64,000 nt of DNA from JAGVSV01 sp050952845. Lineage in GTDB: Bacteria > Bacillota > Clostridia > Christensenellales > Aristaeellaceae. Below are positions 36,765 through 44,695 of this stretch, piece after piece. The DNA lies in the NCBI GenBank assembly GCA_050952845.1, contig JBMNLP010000001.1, positions 1,550,001 through 1,614,000 of the forward strand, in the 5' to 3' direction. Position 1 is the first letter of the stretch. Each line of letters starts with the position of its first letter. Both the position numbers and the translations under genes were made by a program. A model generated the notes under the pieces. It was not told where the DNA came from, did not search any database, and worked only from the letters and a program-made list of their open reading frames with translations.

Positions 36765-38339
36765 TCAGATGCCAAGGCCTGCTTTGTACTCGGCCATCAC
36801 GGTGTCGATGCCGTAATCCTTCAGCTGCTGGCAATATGCATCCCAGTCGGTATCCAGGCTCATATCGCCGGTGATGAATTTGTTGCGGCACTCGGTGTAG
36901 TAAGTGCTGATCAGATCCTGCATGTCGGTTGCTTCGGCTGAAAGACCAGGCCTTGAGAAGTTGCTGCCGTTATAAATGCGATTGAGCGACATGGACAACG
37001 CGTAAGCATCAATCACAAACTCATCAGCACGGCCTTTGAACAAATCCATATTCATACCCGCAGGAGTGGGGAAAAGGTACAGTCCTTTTTTACTGCCCTC
37101 TTCGGGTGAAACGGCGTTGATGATGACAGCGTACTTTCCATCCTCGGAAAACTCCCAGTCAACCCCTTCAACCCCCACGTCCATTTCACTTCTTACTTTG
37201 ATTGCAGCCTTGTCCTCTTCGGTGCCATCATACATCACAATACGTTTGTTGACCATCTGCAGCACGCGGATCACCGTTTCATCCGGACAGTCGTAGCCGA
37301 AATAGATAGAAGCCTGCCCTTTGATATCGCCGAAATTCGAGTTGATAGTGGGCGGGGTGTCGCCGTTCTGCAGACCGCCGAAAATGGAGAAGCCGGTAGC
37401 AAGATCAACGGATGAATCCGTGTCGCAAAGCATCTGCAGCGGGCCGTTGGCGCCACGCTCAAGCTCGAACCACCAGGGGTTGTCGCAATAGAGGCCAAAT
37501 TTCCCGCTGGCAAACTTGCTGCGGGCAGCCGCACGGTCACCTTGGTCGGTGATGAACTCCGGGTCGATGTATCCGGCGGCGTACCATTCGTGGACTTTTC
37601 TCAGGAAATTGCGATACTCCTCAGTATCGGCATTGGTGTAGATATCCGTGCCGTCTTCCGTCGTCCAGTAGGACAGCGCGCTTGTCGTTCCAAATGAGGC
37701 TGGTACATTAAACAGGCTGTATTGCAGGGAGTTTGCGCCGTACGTGTCGTTGACGCCGTTGCCATCCGGATCGTCCTCGGTAAACGCGCGGAGGACCTCG
37801 GTCAGCTCATCGATGGTGGTCGGAACGCTCAGGCCGACTTTCTCCAGCCAGTCGTTGCGGACTGCGGAAACCCAGGAGATGTTGTTCGTCATGGCAAAGT
37901 AGGGGGAACACCAGATTTCTCCTCTGTAAGTCAGGTTTTTGATGATCTCTTCCTCGGAACCATATACGCCAAGCAGCAACGTAATCATACGGGGCGCGTG
38001 CTCCTTGAGCATGTCAAAGCTGATGGGACGGCAGAGATCATTATCCACAATGGCTCTCGCAGGACCAAGGCTATATGGCAGAATAATATCGGCATAGCCG
38101 TCGGATGCCCAGAAGATGTTCCAGCTTTCCTCAGTAGCCGAGTCGACGGGCTGAATGTCCAGATCGAGGCCGAAGTTGTCGAGAATGTACTGTGTGCCGT
38201 AAGTGTCGTTCTGGGGAGTGAAACCGGGAGACGTGAACGGAATCGCCGAGGCTTTGATGATGTCCTGCTCAGCCACCGCAGTCAGGCACAGGCCCAGCGC
38301 GAGGCAAGCCGCCAGAAGCATGGATAGGAACCGTTTCAT
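36765..38339 (-). CDS. extracellular solute-binding protein, LplA-like, paralog 1
   Basis: A 524-residue binding protein for an oligosaccharide ABC importer. The signal peptide MKRFLSMLLAACLALGLCLT is followed by AVA-E; the Cys-15 region does not make a proper lipobox. The body has the family 1 SBP pattern, including the calcium-loop-like DDPDGNGVNDTYG (about 181-193) and YNGSNFSRPGL near the end. It shares almost identical blocks with the copies at 44696 and 47531 and differs in patches in between, so ligands may differ. A strong promoter stands 300 bases upstream; there is no adjacent permease. Confidence 0.88.
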   Translation of the reverse strand: MKRFLSMLLAACLALGLCLTAVAEQDIIKASAIPFTSPGFTPQNDTYGTQYILDNFGLDLDIQPVDSATEESWNIFWASDGYADIILPYSLGPARAIVDNDLCRPISFDMLKEHAPRMITLLLGVYGSEEEIIKNLTYRGEIWCSPYFAMTNNISWVSAVRNDWLEKVGLSVPTTIDELTEVLRAFTEDDPDGNGVNDTYGANSLQYSLFNVPASFGTTSALSYWTTEDGTDIYTNADTEEYRNFLRKVHEWYAAGYIDPEFITDQGDRAAARSKFASGKFGLYCDNPWWFELERGANGPLQMLCDTDSSVDLATGFSIFGGLQNGDTPPTINSNFGDIKGQASIYFGYDCPDETVIRVLQMVNKRIVMYDGTEEDKAAIKVRSEMDVGVEGVDWEFSEDGKYAVIINAVSPEEGSKKGLYLFPTPAGMNMDLFKGRADEFVIDAYALSMSLNRIYNGSNFSRPGLSAEATDMQDLISTYYTECRNKFITGDMSLDTDWDAYCQQLKDYGIDTVMAEYKAGLGI

Positions 38340-38406
38340 TGTTGTTTTACCTTCCTTTCGGATTTTATTTGTTCAACGGCGCGACGCCGTTAAAACGGAC
38401 AGAATA

Positions 38407-38440
38407 GGCGCGGAGAGGGGGATCATCATCCGCAGCATGA
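38407..38440. pseudogene. short permease gene remnant
   Basis: GCGCGGAGAGGGGGATCATC and the next 14 bases match the middle of the permease gene near 49455-49490 almost base for base. The match lies right after the conserved leader of SBP 1 (38340-38400), as expected if a permease once stood upstream and was deleted. Confidence 0.6.
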
Positions 38441-38641
38441 CAATCAGTGAGATGTACAGGAGCAAAATGCGAAACAATCTTTCACCATCATAGAATACCA
38501 GTTGCCGTAATCCCAGAAAACATCAAAACAGTGATAACCATCACTTGTCCTTCTATGTTTGAGCTATCGTTGATCTTGCGGATAATATTCATCGTTCACT
38601 TTTCCCCAATGTACACTGCCAAGGCATATGTGACTGATTTA

Positions 38642-38669
38642 ATTATATCATACAACAATATCGTGTCAA
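38642..38669 (-). promoter_or_regulatory. strong sigma-A promoter upstream of SBP 1
   Basis: Minus strand TTGACA (38664-38669), spacer 16, TATAAT (38642-38647). Both boxes match the consensus fully. The leader to the SBP 1 start is about 300 bases and holds the permease remnant. Confidence 0.75.
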
Positions 38670-39075
38670 GTAGATGTGTCCAATTCAGGGGATCGCTTAC
38701 GATCGCTTACGGAAAGCATTTTGATACTGCCACACGATCAATCCAGCCTTCAGGCCCAGGATGTGTACGAGCTGGTCAGCGGCTCGACGGGAATCACCGG
38801 CGTGTGCGTTAATTGACCCCCACCCACCCGCACCCACCCCCACCCTGTAGGCGGGGCCTAACAAAACGGGCATGCTCACGGCAGATTCACATTCTTGTGC
38901 CCCGTGCGAATGAAACACCTACCTCTTAGGCCGAAGGCACAGCGAAAACCACAACCCGGTGCGAAACACGTTTCGCACCGGGTGCGATCGCTTATAGACC
39001 CCCCTGGTCTATCAGTCATTTATGTTGAAACAACATGCAAAACTCACAATGCATATGCATCGTTCGCTGTGCCGG
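38670..39075. other. intergenic stretch without intact gene
   Basis: It holds GATCGCTTAC repeated twice back to back (near 38692-38712), a short protein-like tail on the plus strand (QDVYELVSGSTGITGVCVN, stop near 38813), a C-rich run (CCCCCACCCACCC) and the hairpin at 38954-38983. I see no complete gene. Confidence 0.5.
38954..38983 (-). terminator. hairpin behind the PIG-L gene
   Basis: ACCCGGTGCGAAA and TTTCGCACCGGGT are perfect 13-base arms with loop CACG. On the minus strand TTGTGGTTTT follows, a weak T run. It is about 90 bases past the deacetylase stop. Confidence 0.6.
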
Positions 39076-39987
39076 TTATCGGTTGTCGGTTTCCTCGTAC
39101 GGCACCTTGTATGCCAGCAGCCTCGTATCCCTTGTACGGTGATCAATTTCCGGTTGGTTTGCGCGTATGCGCAGGTAATCGGATACCGACAACAAGGAGC
39201 CAACCTCAGATGTATTCATTACGAAGCCTTCGCAGTAACTGGTGCCCTTGAAGAAACCAAACACGCCGTTCCAGCTTTCAACGGATTTTCGGGCATATTG
39301 TCCGGCATATTGCTGGCTTTTCATCTGATCAAGCGCACGCACTTTCAGATCAACTACGTCGGTTACATCGACAAAGTAGTTGGGCACTGCCTGGGAATGC
39401 CCGGAAAGCGCATCAAACGCCATGCAGTCAGAAGGGTTCACCATGAACGCAAACTGCGGCACCCGCCAGGAAGGATTGGGATCGTCAAAATCAACCACGC
39501 CTGAAAGCGCGGCGCCATCCAACGCGATCTTGGCGGCGTTGCCATGATGATTGGTCACATTGCCGCAGGTTTGCGGATAGTGCGTGATGATCAGATCGGG
39601 CCGCACATCCCGAATCACCTTGGCAGTCGCATCGATCATCGGCATGGTGACCTGCAGCATCTTGTCATCGTAGCTCAGGAACCGCACATCCGTGATACCA
39701 AATATCGCACAGGCGTCCCGGACTTCCTGGTACTTGACCTCCTCCCGTTCCTTGCAGATGCGCTCAATGTCCTCTTGCGAATACCCTTCGGTGCTGAAGC
39801 GGAAAATCTCTGAAACAACTATATCATGAATGCGCAAGCCCTGTGTCAACGCAAGGCAGGTAACGCTGTCCCCGTTTTTTACGTGGTGCGCAAGCGTGCC
39901 GCCGCAGTGGTCGAATACATCGGCGGGATGACCGCCAATGACAAGAATCCGAAGTTTTTCATCGAGCTGCTGTTTTTTCATCGTCAT
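39076..39987 (-). CDS. PIG-L family deacetylase
   Basis: A 303-residue zinc-dependent LmbE-like N-deacetylase. The first motif is VIGGHPADVFDHCGGTLAHH (the usual AHPDDE, here HPADVFD with the third aspartate moved) and the distal His pair is in HYPQTCGNVTNHHGNA. Family members remove acetyl groups from N-acetylglucosamine derivatives. It overlaps the end of the BNR protein gene upstream, so the two are co-translated, which points to amino-sugar processing. No signal peptide. Confidence 0.8.
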   Translation of the reverse strand: MTMKKQQLDEKLRILVIGGHPADVFDHCGGTLAHHVKNGDSVTCLALTQGLRIHDIVVSEIFRFSTEGYSQEDIERICKEREEVKYQEVRDACAIFGITDVRFLSYDDKMLQVTMPMIDATAKVIRDVRPDLIITHYPQTCGNVTNHHGNAAKIALDGAALSGVVDFDDPNPSWRVPQFAFMVNPSDCMAFDALSGHSQAVPNYFVDVTDVVDLKVRALDQMKSQQYAGQYARKSVESWNGVFGFFKGTSYCEGFVMNTSEVGSLLSVSDYLRIRANQPEIDHRTRDTRLLAYKVPYEETDNR

Positions 39988-41156
39988 TCCTCCACATGAA
40001 TGGTGCGCACCATGATCGATTTGCGCTGCACGCCCTGATTGTCCGGTACATAGAAGTCAGAATACGCCAACAGTGCCGTGCGGTCATCCAGCGCAAGCAT
40101 GCTGGTATAATAGCAGCTTTCGGCTCTGAAAGGCTTCGGTTCACGCGGCATGAGTTCATACGGCTCTTCCCATTGCATACCGGCAGGGTCGGAAGAAGCG
40201 CGCACCAACAGGCCGATGCGGCCATAGCTGGCGAGGGTTACACCGCAATCCATGCGCAACAGCTGCGGCAGCACGCCGCAACGATCAAACTGAACCGGGC
40301 GCGACCATGTCTGCATGTTGTCTGTGGAGCGGGCAATATAACTGGGCTCATAGCTGCCGGTGCGCATCAGCGTGATGACGCTGCCATCCGGCATGAAGCA
40401 GATATCGGGCTCACAGAACCCCTCGGCGACAAAGGCATCCGGAAACTCATAGGTGTCCGGGCGGTAATGGATCCAGCTCTGCAGCTGAAAGCTCTTTCCG
40501 CCGTCGGTTGAACGCAAATAGTAGCAGGCATAATAGCTGGTCCAGCCGAGATTGTCTGGATTTCTTCCGGTTGCATAGTGAGCGATCCAGATGCTGCCGT
40601 CTGGCGCCACGCGGATGGGCCCAAACGCAAAGGGCACGACCATGGCGCCCGTTGTCAGGAAGGCGGTCATGCCGGGAAAATCAAGGCTCGCCATGTACTC
40701 CGTTTCCTCTTTGGTATCGGGGTCGGATACGGCAAACCGCCACTTGTATTTTTCAATAATGCCGTCGGGGATTTCCTCTATTCCAAGGCAGCCTTTGCGC
40801 CGTCCGTACTTTTGTTTAAGCGCGGCATGGAGCTCTTCGCTGATGGGCACCGGCTTGGGAACGACGGCGCGCAGACGCTTTCCATCGGGCAGCCTGGTGC
40901 CGGCGCACGCCTTGATGCGCGGCAATTCCTCCGCGCTGACTTCACTCCAGGACGATCCGTCATCGGATGAAACCGCCCAGTTCCGCTCAAGCCCGTATGC
41001 CTCCGTTGTGTCGGGTACAACATGATAACTCAGCACCACGCGTCCGTCATCCATGCGGCTGATAGACGGAAACTGATAAGTCCCCCATCCCGCTTCCTCA
41101 TAGGTGGGGCCCTGGGCTACAATACGCGGCTTGCCAAATGATAACTTGATGGCCAT
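39984..41156 (-). CDS. BNR/sialidase-like protein C
   Basis: A 390-residue six-bladed propeller of the sialidase superfamily. Asp-box turns are seen as SSDDGSSWS, STDGGKSFQ and weaker ones; the early FPSISRMDDGRVVLSYH corresponds to the RIP-box blade but reads QFPS, so the first catalytic arginine is missing. No signal peptide, so it is likely intracellular. The start chosen is ATG 41154-41156 behind AAAGGAG; the longer frame reads into the sialidase gene upstream in another frame. It lies four bases after that gene and overlaps the deacetylase. Confidence 0.75.
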   Translation of the reverse strand: MAIKLSFGKPRIVAQGPTYEEAGWGTYQFPSISRMDDGRVVLSYHVVPDTTEAYGLERNWAVSSDDGSSWSEVSAEELPRIKACAGTRLPDGKRLRAVVPKPVPISEELHAALKQKYGRRKGCLGIEEIPDGIIEKYKWRFAVSDPDTKEETEYMASLDFPGMTAFLTTGAMVVPFAFGPIRVAPDGSIWIAHYATGRNPDNLGWTSYYACYYLRSTDGGKSFQLQSWIHYRPDTYEFPDAFVAEGFCEPDICFMPDGSVITLMRTGSYEPSYIARSTDNMQTWSRPVQFDRCGVLPQLLRMDCGVTLASYGRIGLLVRASSDPAGMQWEEPYELMPREPKPFRAESCYYTSMLALDDRTALLAYSDFYVPDNQGVQRKSIMVRTIHVEE

Positions 41157-41160
41157 GCGT

Positions 41161-42249
41161 TCATTCTCCTTTCGGTATATTCCATTTGGACCAGAGGATG
41201 CTGGTATTTTGTTTTCCGGGCAGCGCCTGATAATATACGGTGTAGATGCTGCCGTCCCCGAGTTCAATCGAGCAGGGATACCCCAAGTCCGTTGTTTCGC
41301 CATCATCGCGGAGGATGATGGGATCAGACCAGGTTTTTCCTTCGTCCCAGCTGACGCGTGCGCGCTGGCCGTATTTTTTCTCACGGTAGCCGTAGGTCAG
41401 CACAATCGCGCCGGACGAATGCCGCAGCAGATGCGGAGGATAGCCCATGATATGCATGCGCTCCGGCGCTGTCCATGTCATGCCGCCATCCCGGGAGAAC
41501 GTCAGACAGGTATCCAGCCCGCCGCTTTCTTCTTTTGTCTTGTGGTAGCGAATGGTTCCGATCAGCGATCCGTCCATCAACTCAATGACATGGGGCTCAT
41601 GGTATTGGCTGATGTTTTCCTCCGGGATGGGCACCGTGCCGCGCAGCTGCCAGGTGTAGCCCCCGTCGCGGCTTACATGGTACTCCACGTTGCCCACGGG
41701 GCCATAGATTGCCTCGTGATATCGTTTGCCTAAATATCCCAATTCACCGTTTTTCATCACAGAAAAGCCATGGGGCGCGCTGACGGGTACGCGGATGGGA
41801 CGTGTCCAGGTTTGCCCGCCGTCCTCCGTGATTTTCATCCAGCTGCCCATCAGGGCGCGAACCGTATCATCCTGCCATGAAGCCATGTATGCCGCGGCTT
41901 TTTCGCGCAAATCGGGCGGCAGGATTTTGTCTACCTGGTAGGTGCGTATATCCAGAGAAAACCACGTGACGGCGAATTTCTGTCCGCCAAGAGCGATGAC
42001 GCCTAAATCACGGTTGTCGATCAGATCGTTGTGAACAACCTGCACCGCCCCATAGGTTGCGCCGTTGTCGCTGCTGTAACAGAGCACGGATTTGCCCCAG
42101 GGGCATACATGCGCAGCGCGCAGGCCGGATGAGCCGGCGACGATGGTGCCGTCCGCCAATTGGGCGACGGATGGCCAGCCGAAATAGTTCTCGATGCCTT
42201 CATCGACGGAACAGACAACCCCGTGCGTTGCCTGAACAAGAGTACTCAT
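41161..42249 (-). CDS. sialidase-like protein A (BNR repeats)
   Basis: A 362-residue propeller protein with at least five Asp boxes: SSDNGATYG, TEDGGQTWT, SRDGGYTWQ, SRDGGMTWT and SWDEGKTWS. The first blade reads YFGWPSVAQLADGTIVAGSS, without the arginine of the RIP motif. It has no signal peptide. It is nearly identical to the copy at 46378-47466 in protein and DNA. Upstream on the same strand is a solute-binding-protein remnant cut by an IS110 element, so it may have lost its own promoter. Confidence 0.8.
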   Translation of the reverse strand: MSTLVQATHGVVCSVDEGIENYFGWPSVAQLADGTIVAGSSGLRAAHVCPWGKSVLCYSSDNGATYGAVQVVHNDLIDNRDLGVIALGGQKFAVTWFSLDIRTYQVDKILPPDLREKAAAYMASWQDDTVRALMGSWMKITEDGGQTWTRPIRVPVSAPHGFSVMKNGELGYLGKRYHEAIYGPVGNVEYHVSRDGGYTWQLRGTVPIPEENISQYHEPHVIELMDGSLIGTIRYHKTKEESGGLDTCLTFSRDGGMTWTAPERMHIMGYPPHLLRHSSGAIVLTYGYREKKYGQRARVSWDEGKTWSDPIILRDDGETTDLGYPCSIELGDGSIYTVYYQALPGKQNTSILWSKWNIPKGE

Positions 42250-42314
42250 TTGTCATTTCCTTTCATTTAAAAGCTGCCCGGCTTTTGGGCGCCGGGTGGC
42301 TGTGTTCAGGGTGT

Positions 42315-42440
42315 TCAGATGCCAAGGCCAGCTTTGTACTCGGCTATCACGGTGTCGAGCCGTAATCTTTCAATTGCTGGCAGTACGCATCCCGGTCGGT
42401 ATCCAGGCTCATATCGCCGGTGATGAATTTATTGCGGCAC
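42315..42440 (-). pseudogene. solute-binding-protein C-terminal remnant (copy 4)
   Basis: The stretch equals the last about 40 codons of the SBP genes (compare 47534-47660) but has a one-base loss (GTCGAGCC instead of GTCGATGCC) and stops at GCGGCACTC, where the IS110 element begins. The rest of the gene is absent on the other side. A degenerate version of the SBP terminator lies at 42272-42301. Confidence 0.85.
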
Positions 42441-43420
42441 TCACACTATAGAACCCGTAGAGGTGATTGGCGGAGCTGTATAGCGGCAACCCCGCATCTT
42501 TATTTGGTGTCGGTCATCCGTTCAGGCATCAACGAATGGCGCAAACCGTAGCCCGTAAACTTATCTCTTACAAATCGACTCGATTTTGCCGGATGACCAG
42601 TCCCTGCCGACCCTGCAATTCTTTCGGAGGTGAGTTATGTTCAAAATTCTCCGTAAAAACTGCTGTGGACTGGACGTTCACAAAACCTGGATCTTTGCTT
42701 GTATTGGTATCACAGACCCGCACGGCATCACCCATTACAAGCAGGCGCGTTTCTCTTCCTTCACCAAGGGACTTCGGGAACTCGTCGACTGGCTTGCACT
42801 TTACTCCTGCAAAGAGGTCTGCATGGAGTCAGCCGGTAAATACTGGATTCCCGTCTTCAACATCCTGGAGAAATCCTGTCTGGTGACGCTTGCTCACCCC
42901 AAGTACACCAAACCGCAAAAGGGCAACAAGACAGACCGCAAGGATGCCAGGTGGATTTGTGACCTGTTCATGTGTGACATGATCAAACCCAGCTTTATCC
43001 CTCCTCCTGACATTCGACATCTGCGCGATCTCGCACGCTACCGGGTCAAACCTATCCGTTCCAGGAAGCATCCCGAATTCGCTCAACGTTACCGCAGAAT
43101 CAAGGCCCGGCGTGGTCACAAGAAAGCCATCATTGCCATTTTCCGCATGCTCCTGACCGCTATCTGGAACATGCTCTCCAAGTTACTTCCCTATTCAAGC
43201 AACGGTTATCTTGAGCCGATACATCCAAACCCCAATAAAACACTCACCGTTTCTCAGGCGCTTCATCTCCTAAGTTCAAAAGGTTTCTGCATTCAGGACG
43301 ATGCTCCTGCGTTGACTTCAGGCTGATTGCTCATTCCCCCCTCCCTTTGGCTGTCTACCGACAGTCTGTTTCTCTTGCTTCCCTTTTCAGATAACCGCTG
43401 CTTTGTTTGTTTCAAACTTA
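42441..43420 (+). mobile_element. IS110-family element, copy 2, internally deleted
   Basis: The element starts around CACTATAGAACCCG directly behind the SBP remnant and runs in register with copy 1 from there. It keeps the transposase start and the far C-terminal coding end but lacks the middle. The right tip is uncertain, at or before 43420. No SBP sequence resumes after it, so the insertion was followed by a deletion or rearrangement. Confidence 0.6.
42637..43326 (+). pseudogene. IS110 transposase with internal deletion
   Basis: Residues 1-137 equal copy 1 (GLDVHKTWIF, CMESAGKYW, KTDRKDARWICDLF). After RYRVK the frame jumps to HPEFAQRYRRIKARRGHKKA and AIFRMLLTAIWNML, which belong to the C-terminal end of the family. 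About 200 residues, including the catalytic serine region, are missing, though the frame stays open to 229 residues. Inactive by expectation. Copy 1 loses homology at the same codon. Confidence 0.75.
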
Positions 43421-43532
43421 ACCTAATACCCACCAGTTCAAAGTATCGGTTCCCTTCTCTGTGACAATCCCTTCCCAGTCATGCGCAATTTTCAGCGAGT
43501 CCCATTTGCCCACAGGCAATTTGTTTTTAACC
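43418..43532 (-). pseudogene. sialidase-like C-terminal fragment
   Basis: On the minus strand LPVGKWDSLKIAHDWEGIVT and EKGTDTLNWWVLG end at the stop 43418-43420. The piece has no start and begins right where the GNAT gene ends. Together with the N-terminal fragment at 44131-44391 it may be the other half of one interrupted gene; assignment to the sialidase family is by composition and place. Confidence 0.4.
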
Positions 43533-43534
43533 AA

Positions 43535-43978
43535 TCATATCGCCCTTTGCAAATACACCATATCCATCAGTTGAACGCCGCATTCATAGATCGGGTGATC
43601 GTAATGATCGGTATAGAAATTTTTTATCCGATGTGAATAGGCAAACCCACATTTTTCGTAAAACGGGATTGTCAGCGGACTGTCCCCGGTGCCGGCTTGC
43701 AAAAGGGCGTATTGCCCTTTATATTCCCGGACAAGGAAATCAATCAGGGCTTTTCCGTACCCCTTTCCCTGATGTTCAGGAAGCGTCGCGATGTTTTTAA
43801 TCTCAAGAATTTCATTGCCCGCGGCGGCGACAACGCATGCACTTTTCACCCCATCATCGTCCAGCACATACATCGTGCCTTCATCAAGATAGCGGTCAAT
43901 CATATCCTCCTGCTCATCTGCCAAAAGCAGGAGGGAAAGATACTGCTTTTTATTTTCTTTAACCTCTTTAATTTCCAT
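43535..43978 (-). CDS. GNAT-family N-acetyltransferase
   Basis: A 147-residue acetyltransferase with the acetyl-CoA motif ATLPEHQGKGYGKALIDFLV (about 66-85) and a C-terminal FYEKCGFAYSHRIKNFY. The start chosen is ATG 43976-43978 behind GGAGAA. The frame is open to 44125 (MYYGSVWSQRPGK) and a second ATG at about 44074 is possible, but that part is not GNAT-like. The gene lies between two sialidase fragments, so it was probably inserted there with its own flanks. Substrate unknown. Confidence 0.75.
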   Translation of the reverse strand: MEIKEVKENKKQYLSLLLLADEQEDMIDRYLDEGTMYVLDDDGVKSACVVAAAGNEILEIKNIATLPEHQGKGYGKALIDFLVREYKGQYALLQAGTGDSPLTIPFYEKCGFAYSHRIKNFYTDHYDHPIYECGVQLMDMVYLQRAI

Positions 43979-44130
43979 TCGTTCTTCTCCATCAACCTTA
44001 TTGAAAGTTCCTTTTCTGTCTTTTATGATATCATGAAGCAAGTCGGAATAGTCCACGCTGTCCAGTTTGTGCATCGTTACCCTCACTTTGCCAGGGCGCT
44101 GACTCCACACAGAGCCATAATACAATCAAA

Positions 44131-44391
44131 TCAACATGTCTGTTGATTATTCAACGGAAGGGGAGGGATGAAACTTTTTCTCATATATTCCATCCAACCG
44201 TTTCCCGAATGTCTGCCCATATCATCATTGCAGTTTGGATAGAAGGCAAGTAGCTGTCCATTCTTGCATTCAACCAAAGTCTGCCCCAAATGTACACTTC
44301 GATTCTCTGCGGAGTGATCTACAAAACAATAACCATTATTAGGGATGGGGCTTGGTTCAACACTATATCCCCAATCTGAATTTCTATTCAC
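44131..44391 (-). pseudogene. sialidase-like N-terminal fragment
   Basis: The 86 codons read NGYCFVDHSAENRSVHLGQT and LVECKNGQLLAFYPNCNDDM then GRHSGNGWMEYMRKS, a pattern of the first blade of BNR sialidases (NRxxHLG.TLxEL.DG.LLAF and HSGNGWxEY). After MRKS it loses similarity and stops. No propeller follows. It would be the front of the same broken gene as 43418-43532. Confidence 0.5.
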
Positions 44392-44407
44392 AATTTTCTT
44401 CTAACAA

Positions 44408-44441
44408 ATACGGGGCAAATCCATAAAGAATTGCCCCGTAT
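44408..44441 (-). terminator. hairpin terminator
   Basis: ATACGGGGCAA and TTGCCCCGTAT are perfect 11-base arms with a 12-base loop, right behind the gene fragment 44447-44617 on the minus strand. The T run after it is weak (TTTGTTAG). Confidence 0.65.
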
Positions 44442-44446
44442 ATAGT

Positions 44447-44617
44447 TTATTTTTTGGGGATAATCATGTTCATTGATTCTGTTACCAAATCATCTTCATT
44501 ACTTTTCCAAGTGTCGATCATTTTGTAAAACTCCGTGTCAAATTCAATATCAGGATTATTGATGATATAGGTATTGCAAGTAAGTTTGTTGTACCCAAGA
44601 TCAAACAAGCTTTCCTA
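44447..44617 (-). pseudogene. C-terminal gene fragment, unrecognised
   Basis: On the minus strand an open stretch reads ESLFDLGYNKLTCNTYIINN, PDIEFDTEFYKMIDTWKSNE and DDLVTESMNMIIPKK before a stop at 44447-44449. It begins at an in-frame stop and has no start. It is acidic and aromatic like the tail of a solute-binding or surface protein, but I cannot name it. It has its own terminator and is more A/T-rich than its neighbours. Confidence 0.4.
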
Positions 44618-44695
44618 GGTATAGCTTTCACATATATGCAAGTTCCTCTACCTCATTTCATCTCAGGAGCACATCATAAGCTTCTTTTAAGGTGC

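Noticed and set aside
38686..39006. Possible ISAs1-type MITE: CAGGGGATCGCTTACG near the left and a CAGGGG-like complement near the right
   Set aside because: The right end matches only a few bases, there is no target duplication, and the doubled GATCGCTTAC could be chance or a small local repeat.
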